Origin: Chloroflexota bacterium
Lineage (GTDB): Bacteria; Chloroflexota; Dormibacteria; Dormibacterales; Dormibacteraceae
Length of the DNA: 36,045 nt
Direction: 5' to 3'
Assembly (NCBI GenBank): GCA_005881825.1
Contig: VBEO01000060.1
Location: 1-36,045 of the forward strand
Part shown: in pieces, positions 1 to 7,183 of the stretch
How positions within the stretch are numbered: the first letter of the stretch is position 1
Layout: each line of letters begins with the position of its first letter
The notes under the pieces: model-generated
What the model saw: only the letters and a program-made list of their open reading frames with translations
What the model was told of the DNA's origin: nothing
Databases searched by the model: none
Position numbers and translations under genes: made by a program

Positions 1-1314
1 CGAGGAATCGGGCCGCACCTGCCCGGGCCGGTTGGAGACGAAGATGTGGCAGATCTCGGTCGACCCGATGCCGTCCAGGATCTCCACGCCGGTGCGGTGC
101 TGCCAGCGTTCCAGGATCGATCCAGCGAGCGGCTCGCCGGCGCTGACACAGGCGCGCACCGAGCTGAAGTCCGCCTGCTCCCAGACCTCGGGATCGGCGG
201 CCAGCGTGGCCGCGTAGCTGGTGGGCACCGAGAAGTACAGCGTGGGCCGGAAATGACGCACCAGCGGCAGCAGCGTTCCGGGCGCTGGCGGGCCCGCCAG
301 GTGCACCGTGCTGGCACCCACCCCGAACGGGAAGTACAGTGCGTTTCCCAGCCCGTAGGCGAAGTAGAGCTTGGCCACGCTGAAGGTGACGTCGTCTTCG
401 GTCATGCCCAGGACCTGCTTGGCGTAGCTCTCGGTGCAGAAGCGCATGTCGTGCTGCAGGTGGACCGTGCCTTTGGGGAAGCCGGTGGTACCCGAGCTGT
501 AGAGCCAGAAGCACATGTCATCGCGGCTGGTGTCGGCCGGAGTCAGCTGCGCGCGCGCGCCCTGCAGCAGCTCCGCGAAGCTGAGCTCGCCCGCCCCCAC
601 CTCGCCGATCACGGCCAGCTGCCGCAGGAAGCGGCACTCGCCGCGCACCTGGCGAAAGGCGTCCGCCAGCGGCGCGCTGACCAGCGCCACCTTGGCTCTG
701 GAGTCGTTCAGGAAGTAGGCGTAGTCGTGGGGCTTGAGGTTGGTGTTGACCGGGATCGGGACAGCGCCGCTCTTGATCGACCCGAAGAAGGCGTTGGCGA
801 ACTCGGGGCCGTCGAGCACCGCTATCAGGACCTGGTTCTCCATCTCCACGTGCAGCTCGCGGAGCGCGTTCCCCCAGCGGTTGGCCTCCTCGGCCACCTC
901 GCCGTAGGTGCGGTCCCCTTCCTGGGTGCGGATGGCCACCTTGCCCGCCCGGCCCGCCTCCAGGTTGGAATCCAGGAAGTCGGTCGCGGCCGTGAAGCGA
1001 GCGCGCACGGGCCAGCGCAGCGTGCCGACCTGGATCTCGGCGTCGGGGTCGGCCTGCAGGTTGAGAACCCAGGCCGGGGGCGTGTCGCTGCCGCCTTTCG
1101 AGCCGATGACCGCCGGCCGTCCCCCGTCCGTGACGTAGAGCAGGCAGGCGGTGCGCTGCTGGCCGCTCTTGCGGCCCCTGGTGCGCAGCAGCAGGAGCTG
1201 CAGGGGACCGATCTGCGAGCCGAGGCGGCCGTCCGTGCGCTCGTACACGGCCTGGATCGCCGAGAGCAGCCGGAGCCCGGCGGCGATCTCGACGTCCTTG
1301 GGGATCAGCCTCAC
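1..1314 (-). CDS. DUF385 (F420-dependent reductase-like) domain fused to benzoate-CoA ligase-type AMP-forming ligase, 3' end cut by window
   Basis: Reading the minus strand from a GTG at 1314 gives 438 codons open to the window edge. The start overlaps the stop of the upstream gene as GTGA, so translation is probably coupled. Residues about 38-106 resemble the DUF385/Ddn deazaflavin-dependent reductase fold: LLLLRTRGRKSGQQRT near 41-54, then GSKGG at 71-75 and a WVLNLQADP segment at 82-90. From about residue 107 the protein switches without a linker to the N-terminus of a benzoate-CoA ligase, TAATDFLDSNLEAGR, then YSSGTTGFPKG (A3 motif) at 272-282 and GIGSTE at 415-420, followed by the family's SNRPG. 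Such ligases activate aromatic or other acids to acyl-CoA using ATP. The reductase domain lacks its usual last stretch of roughly 30 residues. The ligase C-terminal subdomain lies outside the window. The fusion could be real or come from a deletion or assembly join. Confidence 0.85.
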   Translation of the reverse strand, partial: MRLIPKDVEIAAGLRLLSAIQAVYERTDGRLGSQIGPLQLLLLRTRGRKSGQQRTACLLYVTDGGRPAVIGSKGGSDTPPAWVLNLQADPDAEIQVGTLRWPVRARFTAATDFLDSNLEAGRAGKVAIRTQEGDRTYGEVAEEANRWGNALRELHVEMENQVLIAVLDGPEFANAFFGSIKSGAVPIPVNTNLKPHDYAYFLNDSRAKVALVSAPLADAFRQVRGECRFLRQLAVIGEVGAGELSFAELLQGARAQLTPADTSRDDMCFWLYSSGTTGFPKGTVHLQHDMRFCTESYAKQVLGMTEDDVTFSVAKLYFAYGLGNALYFPFGVGASTVHLAGPPAPGTLLPLVRHFRPTLYFSVPTSYAATLAADPEVWEQADFSSVRACVSAGEPLAGSILERWQHRTGVEILDGIGSTEICHIFVSNRPGQVRPDSS

Positions 1315-2759
1315 CGGCGGTGCACCCAAACAACCGCGCCGGCCGCCACGAGCGCCGCCGCGAGCAGCAGCAGAAGGAGCGCCGGATTGACTGACCCCGA
1401 AACCGCCGGCTTGGTGGGCTGGCGCGCCGGAGTCGAAGGTTGTGTGGTTGTGGGACTGGGGGTGGGCGCCGGCAGGCTCTGGGTCAGGTTGCTGTTTCCC
1501 TCCGCGAAGGCCAGTCCCGAGATCTCCTCCTCGTGTGATCCGTGATAGCGCAGCACCAGCAACCCCTGGTTGATGTCGGCCACGTAGATCAGTCCGTTCC
1601 GGATGATCGGATAGCTCCAGGTCATGGTGGCCGTCGAGCCCAGCGCCGGATCGCCTGCGTGTGCCTGCACGCCACTCGGGCGCAGCTGGACCAGCGACAC
1701 CGGGTGGGCGGCCTCCGAGATGTCGAAGACCTGCACTCCGCCGCTGTACCAGCTGACCAGGGCCAAGTTCGCCGTGAGCGTCGGGTTGTGGCTGGTCCAG
1801 GTCCCGGGGGCGGCGCCCGGGCACACGGCGGGATCGTTCTCGGCGATGGCCATGGTGGCGGTGGCGCGGGGGTGGGCGGGGTCGGAGACGTCGACCAGGT
1901 GCGCCGACCCGTAGGGGCAGCCGCCGGTGCCCGGGTAGCGCTCGTCCGTCGTCACCGCCAGCTGGCGGCCCGGCACCGGCACGGCGCTGTGCACGTTGCC
2001 GGGCGGCGTTCGAAAGGCTCCGGCCGAGGCCGTCAGCAGGCGGAGCTGCGGGCTGGGCGCGGCATCCGCGAATTGGGAGGTGTCGGCCAGGTACAGCCCG
2101 CCGGTCCAGTCGGAGAGATAACCCTTGCGGCCGTCCGGATCGAGCGCGATCGAGTGCAGCGGCCCGGGCAGTCCGCCCGCCGTGGCCAGCAGGTGGGGCG
2201 CGGCCGGGTCGGAGGCATCGATGACCTGCAGGTCCCCGGCGCCGCCGCTGAACATGGTCACGAAAAGCAGGATGCGGCCGTGCGCGGCGTCGCGCCAGAG
2301 GTACATCTCGTGGGGCGGCCGGGACCCGAAGTTGTAGCTGCCGGCCGCGGTGAGCTGCCGGCAGTCGGCATCCCAGCGATAGAAGCGCAGCGCGTTCACG
2401 CCGCCCGCCCGCAGCGCGTAGTCGAGGACGACCAGCCAGTGGCCGTCCGGGTAGGCGCGCAGCTCGCGAGGCGTCGTCCCCGCTGCGGCCGGCAACAGCC
2501 CCGCCGGTGCCGGGTGGGCGGGGTCGCTGACGTCCACGATGGCGATCGGTCCCTCGCCACGGCTGCCCACGTAGGCGCAGTTGCCGGCCAGCGCCAGGCC
2601 GGCGTTGAGGCCGCGCGCTCCCAGGTCAGTGCGGCCGACCACCTCCAGCGTCCCGTCCGCGGCTTGCACGGGCGCCGCCAGGATCACGGCCGCGGCGGCC
2701 GCGCTAAGCAGACTCTTCCAGAATCGCCGCGAAATCAGCGTCCCGGATGCCACCCACAA
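1311..2759 (-). CDS. Secreted, membrane-anchored LVIVD-repeat beta-propeller protein
   Basis: 482 residues. An N-terminal signal sequence (about residues 9-33, hydrophobic, ending APVQAADG) precedes repeated LVIVD-type blades such as IAIVDVSDPAHP, LQVIDASDPAAP, AHLVDVSDPAHP and VQVFDISEAAHP. These blades typify extracellular beta-propellers of unknown ligand. A Pro/Thr-rich linker (about 420-450) leads to a C-terminal transmembrane helix (about 457-478) and a short basic HRR tail, so the propeller should sit outside the cell on a single anchor. The start overlaps the 3' end of the preceding small gene by 56 bases; a GTG two codons further in is also possible. The stop overlaps the GTG of the ligase fusion downstream. 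I cannot assign a specific role. Confidence 0.85.
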   Translation of the reverse strand: MWVASGTLISRRFWKSLLSAAAAAVILAAPVQAADGTLEVVGRTDLGARGLNAGLALAGNCAYVGSRGEGPIAIVDVSDPAHPAPAGLLPAAAGTTPRELRAYPDGHWLVVLDYALRAGGVNALRFYRWDADCRQLTAAGSYNFGSRPPHEMYLWRDAAHGRILLFVTMFSGGAGDLQVIDASDPAAPHLLATAGGLPGPLHSIALDPDGRKGYLSDWTGGLYLADTSQFADAAPSPQLRLLTASAGAFRTPPGNVHSAVPVPGRQLAVTTDERYPGTGGCPYGSAHLVDVSDPAHPRATATMAIAENDPAVCPGAAPGTWTSHNPTLTANLALVSWYSGGVQVFDISEAAHPVSLVQLRPSGVQAHAGDPALGSTATMTWSYPIIRNGLIYVADINQGLLVLRYHGSHEEEISGLAFAEGNSNLTQSLPAPTPSPTTTQPSTPARQPTKPAVSGSVNPALLLLLLAAALVAAGAVVWVHRR

Positions 2760-3039
2760 AGGCCTGATGGGCTGTGGGCGGCAGCTCCACCGCGCGCTCG
2801 TACACGAACGCGTAGACGTTGTCGAGGTTCCAATCTCCGTAGCCCTTGAGCTTCAGCGCGTGCCGCAGCTCGGGATCCTCGGCGCCCCGGTCGAAGAGCT
2901 CCCGGGCCTGCGCATACAGCACCTTCAGGATTTCGGCCTGCATCGAGAGATCGGCGATGGTCTCCCTGTCACCCTCGGCTTCCACCAGGTCCTCGATCTG
3001 GCGCTCGAGGTCGCTGATCTCCTTCTGGTAGTCGTCCAC
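2704..3039 (-). CDS. Small coiled-coil hypothetical protein
   Basis: 111 residues from a GTG start at 3039. The first 30 residues are strongly charged and heptad-like (DDYQKEISDLERQIEDLVEA), suggesting a short coiled coil. The rest is mostly helical, with a Trp/Tyr-rich middle (YGDWNLDNVYAF). There is no signal peptide or membrane segment, and I recognise no domain family. It is the first gene of a leftward cluster, and its 3' end overlaps the LVIVD-protein gene. Only six bases separate its start codon from the terminal repeat of the foldback element at 3046-3243, so no normal ribosome-binding site is visible and any promoter must lie inside that element. Third-position GC looks coding. Confidence 0.7.
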   Translation of the reverse strand: MDDYQKEISDLERQIEDLVEAEGDRETIADLSMQAEILKVLYAQARELFDRGAEDPELRHALKLKGYGDWNLDNVYAFVYERAVELPPTAHQAFVGGIRDADFAAILEESA

Positions 3040-3045
3040 GGCTAA

Positions 3046-3243
3046 AGTGTCCCGCTTCGGAGGTTAGCGAGGAAGATTGCGGCAGGCGCGCGCAGCGCGC
3101 CGGTCCGGACGGTGAGACGAAGGAACGGGTGGCCATAGGAGGAGCGCATCAGGAGATGCGCGACGACGACGGGCCGGGCCCCGTGACGCACGGATCGCCG
3201 TCCCGAGCCGCAATCAGCCCGCGAACTTTCGAAGCGGGACACT
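3046..3243. repeat. 198-bp foldback (MITE-like) element, copy 1
   Basis: The 14-base sequence AGTGTCCCGCTTCG at 3046-3059 recurs as its exact reverse complement at 3230-3243. The similarity continues inward for about 37 bases on each arm, ending in GATTGCGG/CCGCAATC. The centre holds a perfect 7-bp hairpin, GCGCATC (3144-3150), loop AGGA, GATGCGC (3155-3161). The core at about 3118-3200 matches 17534-17626. The element fills nearly all of the 222-base gap between two divergent genes. I see no clear target-site duplication and no room for a transposase, so it is either a non-autonomous mobile element or a structured intergenic repeat. Confidence 0.75.
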
Positions 3244-3261
3244 GGCGTAGGCTCGGCGGAC

Positions 3262-3996
3262 ATGTGCCATCCCGAGATACCCGCCGGCCAACCCGTCCCT
3301 GACATCCGCACTCGCGAGGTCACCGTGGCCTCGATGCCCTCGCTGCTGGCCGAGCCCGAGGGCGAGCCGCGTGGGGCCGTGCTGGTGATCAACGACGTGT
3401 TCGGGCGCTCGCCCTTCTACGAGAACCTGGCCCGGCGCCTGGCCACCGCGGGTTTCGTGGCGCTCGACCCGGAGTACTTCTTCCGGCAAGGGCCGCTCGC
3501 CCAACCGACGCGGGAGGCGGCCATGGCGCGCCGCGGCCGACTGGACCACGCCCAAGCCGTGGTCGACCTCAACGCCGCCCTGGATCACTTGAAGGAGAAG
3601 ATCGGCGGGGGCCGCCTGGGCACCATCGGCTTCTGCATGGGCGGGACCTTCGTCATGCAGCTGGCCGCGCGCCGCGACGACCTGGCGTCAGTCTGCTTCT
3701 ACGGCTTTCCCGGGCAGCTGGACCCCGAGGAGCGCAAGCGCATCAACGGTCCGCTGGCCGGCTTCTGGGGCGACCAGGACTCCGGCGTCGGGATGGACAA
3801 CGTGGAGCAGCTGCGCCGGGAGCTCGAGTCAGGCGATGTCGACCACCGCATCACCATCTACCCCGGGTTGGGGCATGGCTTCATGAAGGCCTCAGGCCTG
3901 GAGCCGGGCGGCGAGGGCTACGACCAGGCCTGCGAAGCCTGGACGCGGACCCTCGACTTCTTCAACAAACGGCTGGCGGCCGCGCCGGTCCGCTAG
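3262..3996 (+). CDS. Dienelactone hydrolase family protein
   Basis: 244 residues, the usual size for the family (carboxymethylenebutenolidase-like alpha/beta hydrolases), cytoplasmic. The nucleophile motif GFCMGG places Cys125 at the active site, the Cys nucleophile typical of this family. The acid is Asp171 or Asp173 in WGDQDSGVG, and the histidine is His205 in GLGHGF. An NDVFG segment near residues 44-48 matches the family's oxyanion region. Family members open lactone rings such as dienelactone in chlorocatechol breakdown, but many homologues have unknown substrates and no other catechol-pathway gene is next to this one. The start ATG lies 18 bases past foldback element copy 1, so transcription probably begins within that element. 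It converges with the small gene at 3962. Confidence 0.9.
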   Translation: MCHPEIPAGQPVPDIRTREVTVASMPSLLAEPEGEPRGAVLVINDVFGRSPFYENLARRLATAGFVALDPEYFFRQGPLAQPTREAAMARRGRLDHAQAVVDLNAALDHLKEKIGGGRLGTIGFCMGGTFVMQLAARRDDLASVCFYGFPGQLDPEERKRINGPLAGFWGDQDSGVGMDNVEQLRRELESGDVDHRITIYPGLGHGFMKASGLEPGGEGYDQACEAWTRTLDFFNKRLAAAPVR

Positions 3997-4210
3997 ACAG
4001 ACCGCCGGCCAAGCGCCGCTCGTACTCGGCTCGGGCGCAGGCCTGCGCCTCGTCCCGGTCGCGGTGCTGATCCGCGCAAGCCCACAGGTTGCCGATCAGG
4101 TCGCGCAGGACGGCGGTGAAGTAGTGGTGCCGGCGGCCGCCCGCAGCCGGCAGCTCGTGCAGCTCACATCCCGCCAGCACCCGGCCGAGCCGCTCGCGCT
4201 CGGCCGGCAC
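3962..4210 (-). CDS. Small hypothetical protein
   Basis: 82 residues from a GTG at 4210, ten bases after the cold-shock gene stop, so probably co-transcribed with it. The middle section (LHELPAAGGRRHHYFTAVLRDLIGNLWACADQHRDR) has ordinary amino-acid composition and high third-position GC, unlike most antisense readings here. Its 3' end overlaps the convergent hydrolase gene by 35 bases, and those last residues may not be conserved. I recognise no domain. An upstream or shorter start is possible. It could be a genuine small soluble protein or a chance reading frame. Confidence 0.45.
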   Translation of the reverse strand: MPAERERLGRVLAGCELHELPAAGGRRHHYFTAVLRDLIGNLWACADQHRDRDEAQACARAEYERRLAGGLSSGPARPPAVC

Positions 4211-4220
4211 CGGCCGGCGA

Positions 4221-4418
4221 TCAGGCGAGCTGGACGTTTCCAGCGCGCGGCCCCTTGGGGCTCGCCTCGATCTGGAAGCTGACGCGCTCCCCGCCCTGCA
4301 GGCGGTCGAAGTCGGTCTGGGTGCCGCTGCGGTGGAAGAAGTATTCCTTGCCGTCCTCGGCGGCGATGAAGCCGAACCCGCGCTCGATCACGAGCTTCTT
4401 GATGGTGCCATTCTGCAT
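4221..4418 (-). CDS. csp: Cold-shock domain protein
   Basis: 65 residues, the standard length of a CspA-type single OB-fold protein that binds single-stranded RNA and DNA and melts RNA structure. The RNP1 region ERGFGFI lies at 12-18 and the RNP2-like KEYFFH at 24-29. The C-terminus SPKGPRAGNVQLA is typical. A longer frame exists upstream, but the ATG at 4418 is chosen because AGGAG sits seven bases before it and homologues begin with this MxxGTIKK-like segment. A leader of more than 100 bases with several inverted repeats precedes it, as in many cold-inducible csp mRNAs. Confidence 0.95.
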   Translation of the reverse strand: MQNGTIKKLVIERGFGFIAAEDGKEYFFHRSGTQTDFDRLQGGERVSFQIEASPKGPRAGNVQLA

Positions 4419-4588
4419 GGCGATTCTCCTTTGTCCTCGAACGGCTGAAGGCCTTGCACGCATCCGTTCGAGAAAAGGGCGCAGGCGCGCACCGGGTCAC
4501 GGTGCCGCGTCGTCTTTACCCGGTTGCAGGCGGCGCCAAACTCCTGTGCGGAGTTTCGGCGGTCGCGCCTTGCCCGCGCGGTGGCCCG
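4419..4588 (-). promoter_or_regulatory. Structured 5' leader of the cold-shock gene
   Basis: The 170 bases between hppA and csp hold three inverted repeats. CGAACGG (4438-4444) pairs with CCGTTCG (4464-4470). ACCGGGT (4491-4497) pairs with ACCCGGT (4518-4524). AAACTCC (4538-4544) pairs with GGAGTTT (4550-4556) around a five-base loop. The ribosome-binding AGGAG sits just before the ATG. Cold-shock mRNAs are known for long leaders that refold with temperature; that this one does so is inference. The hairpin at 4538-4556 could instead end hppA transcription, although no T-run follows it on the minus strand. Confidence 0.45.
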
Positions 4589-6619
4589 TCAGTGAATCAG
4601 GTAGTTCGAGGCCACCATGCCCGCGATCAGGATGGCGATGATGTTGACCACCTTGATCATGGGGTTGATCGCCGGCCCGGCGGTGTCCTTGTAGGGGTCG
4701 CCCACGGTGTCGCCGGTGACCGCGGCCTTGTGCGCCTCCGATCCCTTGCCACCCAGGTTGCCTTCTTCGATGAACTTCTTGGCGTTGTCCCAGGCCGCAC
4801 CGCCCGAGGTCATGAAGAGGGCCAGGAAGAGCCCGGTGATGATGGCGCCCATCAGCATCCCGCCCAGCGCCTTGGGGCCGAGGATGAAGCCCACGGCCAG
4901 GGGCGCGATCACCGGGATCGCACCCGGCAGGATCATCTCCTTCTGGGCCGCCGCGGTCACGATGCGCACCGCGGGCCCGTACTCCGGCTTGGCGGTGCCC
5001 TCCATGATCCCCTTGATATCCCGGAACTGGCGGCGCACCTCCTCCACCACCAGGCCGCCGGCGCGGCCCACGGCCAGCATGGCCAGGGAGCCGAAGAGGA
5101 AGGGCAGGATGCCGCCCAGGAAGATGCCTACGATCACCCGCGGATCCGAGAGGTCGAAGCTGGTGTGGTGGCCTGACTTGTCCAGCTCCTGCGTGTAGGA
5201 GGCGAAGAGCACCAGCGCGGCCAGGCCGGCGGAGCCGATGGCGTAGCCCTTGGTGGTGGCCTTGGTGGTGTTGCCGACCGCATCCAGGCGGTCCGTGATG
5301 CTGCGGATCTCGGGCGGCAGGTCCGCCATCTCGGCGATGCCGCCGGCGTTGTCGGTGATCGGCCCGTAGGCGTCGATGGCGACCACGATGCCGGTCATCG
5401 AGAGCAGGGCCACGGCCGCGATCGCGATGCCGTAGAGCCCGGCCAGCCCGTAGCTGACCAGGATCCCGATGCCAATCGTGAGCACCGGCAGCGCCGTGGC
5501 CATCATGCCGATCGAGGAGCCGGCGATGATGTTGGTGGCGTGGCCGGTCACGGACTGGCGCGCGATCAGGTGCACCGGCCGGTAGCGGGTCTCGGTGAAG
5601 TACTCGGTGATGGCCACGATCAGGATCGTGATCACGATGCCGACCACGCCGGCCCAGAACAGGTTGCGCGGGTCGGGGACGCCGGCGGCCGCCTTCAGCC
5701 AGCCCGCGCTGACGAAGGCGTTGGTCGCCAGGAAGAAGCCGACCAGGGCGATCGCCGCCGAGAGCAGCAGGCCCACGTACAGGCCGCCCATGATCCAGCG
5801 CGGCCAGTAGACGCGCACGGCCAGCGCCCCCACCACCGAACCCACGATCGAGATCGCACCCAGCGTGAGCGGGTAGATGACCCAGCCCATCTGGCCCTTG
5901 AAGAGCAGCGAGCCCAGCAGCATGGCGGCGACCATGGTCACCGCGTAGGTCTCGAACAGGTCGGCGGCCATGCCCGCGCAGTCGCCCACGTTATCGCCCA
6001 CGTTGTCCGCGATCACCGCGGGGTTGCGGGGGTCGTCCTCCGGGATGCCCGCCTCCACCTTGCCCACCAGGTCGGCGCCCACGTCGGCGGCCTTGGTGTA
6101 GATGCCGCCGCCCAGGCGGGCGAATACCGAAACCAGCGAGGCGCCGAAGCCGAGGCCGACCAGCGCGTCCAGGTTGTGGGTGAAGAAGTAGGAGACGGAA
6201 ACCCCGAGCAGCCCCAGCCCGACCACCATGAAGCCGGTCACCGCACCGCCCCGGAAGGCGATCGACATGGCGCGGTTGAGGCCGCCGCGGGCGGCTTCGG
6301 CGGTGCGCAGGTTGGTCCGCACCGAGACATTCATGCCGACGTAGCCGGCGGCCGCCGAGCAGGCGGCGCCCACCACGTAGAGGTTGGCGGTCTGCAGGCC
6401 TAGGGCCACGCCCAGGATCACAGCGATGACCGCGCCGATGATCGCGATCACGATGTACTGGCGGTTGAGGTAGGCCGAAGCGCCCTCCTGGATGGCTGCC
6501 GCGATCTCGATCATGCGCGGGTTGCCGCGCGGTTGGCGCAGTACCAGCGCAGTCAGCGCGGCCGCGAACAGCACCGCCACGGCGCCGCCGCCGATGGCGT
6601 ACAGGACGACGTTATCCAT
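4589..6619 (-). CDS. hppA: Membrane-bound proton-translocating pyrophosphatase, K+-independent type
   Basis: 676 residues with about 16 hydrophobic helices, full family length. It hydrolyses PPi and pumps H+ across the membrane. The substrate-binding signature DVGADLVGK is at 179-187 and DNVGDNVGD at 205-213. Further Asp/Lys motifs lie near the C-terminus ([21 protein letters not shown]). Lys453 in [10 protein letters not shown] occupies the position where K+-dependent enzymes have Ala, which points to the K+-independent, H+-pumping subfamily; this is a family rule, not tested here. The ATG at 6619 has GGAGAG upstream. The gene starts 12 bases after the DUF4340 gene, so it may be read from the ABC-exporter operon. 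Confidence 0.97.
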   Translation of the reverse strand: MDNVVLYAIGGGAVAVLFAAALTALVLRQPRGNPRMIEIAAAIQEGASAYLNRQYIVIAIIGAVIAVILGVALGLQTANLYVVGAACSAAAGYVGMNVSVRTNLRTAEAARGGLNRAMSIAFRGGAVTGFMVVGLGLLGVSVSYFFTHNLDALVGLGFGASLVSVFARLGGGIYTKAADVGADLVGKVEAGIPEDDPRNPAVIADNVGDNVGDCAGMAADLFETYAVTMVAAMLLGSLLFKGQMGWVIYPLTLGAISIVGSVVGALAVRVYWPRWIMGGLYVGLLLSAAIALVGFFLATNAFVSAGWLKAAAGVPDPRNLFWAGVVGIVITILIVAITEYFTETRYRPVHLIARQSVTGHATNIIAGSSIGMMATALPVLTIGIGILVSYGLAGLYGIAIAAVALLSMTGIVVAIDAYGPITDNAGGIAEMADLPPEIRSITDRLDAVGNTTKATTKGYAIGSAGLAALVLFASYTQELDKSGHHTSFDLSDPRVIVGIFLGGILPFLFGSLAMLAVGRAGGLVVEEVRRQFRDIKGIMEGTAKPEYGPAVRIVTAAAQKEMILPGAIPVIAPLAVGFILGPKALGGMLMGAIITGLFLALFMTSGGAAWDNAKKFIEEGNLGGKGSEAHKAAVTGDTVGDPYKDTAGPAINPMIKVVNIIAILIAGMVASNYLIH

Positions 6620-6631
6620 TAGCTCTCTCCA

Positions 6632-7177
6632 TCACGTAGGGATCGGCGACGCGCCCGACAACACCGGCGGGGTGACCAGTTGCCGGTCGTAGTCGTCGAT
6701 CGGGACGCTGGAGATCACATAGACCCGGCCGTCGCCCGCTTTGGCGGCGTAGTAACCGGAGCTGTCGAAGTTCTCCTTGCCGACCGTAAGGGTATATGAG
6801 GCGCCGGAACTGACGCGGCAGGTCACGGTCACCCGCGGGCTGTCCAGGCCGTAGCTGGCGGGCGGGTCGGGGTGGTCGATGGCGTTCTTGGGCACGACCG
6901 AGTGCAGGTCCTCGGCCAGGGTCCGGGCGTTGTCCTGGTCCGCCGGTGCCGAGACCGGCTTCACGACCACCCAGAGGTCGTGCAGCGAGGGACGCATGAC
7001 CTCGACCTGCCGGGCGTCACGGCCGGTGACCAGGACGTCGAGAGCGTTGGTGACGTCGCAGGGGAAGAGCGGCGGCGCCTCCGGCGGTGGCTGGGGCCGC
7101 GTGACCCAGGCATAGACGCCCAGTGCCGCCAGCACCAGCCCCAGCAGGAGCAGCCCCTTCCAGCTGACGATCCGCAC
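6632..7177 (-). CDS. DUF4340 domain protein, membrane-anchored
   Basis: 181 residues. One N-terminal helix (about 7-25) anchors a periplasmic or extracellular domain of the DUF4340 type. Seen are repeated beta segments such as ITLTVGKE-like YTLTVGKENFDSSGYY and the RVYVISS strand near the C-terminus, both characteristic of the family. DUF4340 proteins commonly sit after GldG-like genes, and this one follows the GldG-like gene by six bases, so it probably belongs to the same exporter. The exact role is unknown. Most family members are longer (two or more copies of the domain), so this is a short version. Confidence 0.85.
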   Translation of the reverse strand: MRIVSWKGLLLLGLVLAALGVYAWVTRPQPPPEAPPLFPCDVTNALDVLVTGRDARQVEVMRPSLHDLWVVVKPVSAPADQDNARTLAEDLHSVVPKNAIDHPDPPASYGLDSPRVTVTCRVSSGASYTLTVGKENFDSSGYYAAKAGDGRVYVISSVPIDDYDRQLVTPPVLSGASPIPT

Positions 7178-7183
7178 CGGCCG

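Noticed and set aside
46..1545. Long plus-strand reading frame (499 codons) opposite the ligase fusion
   Set aside because: Arg/Gly/Ala/Val-rich composition typical of the antisense of a high-GC gene; the minus strand encodes well-known domains.
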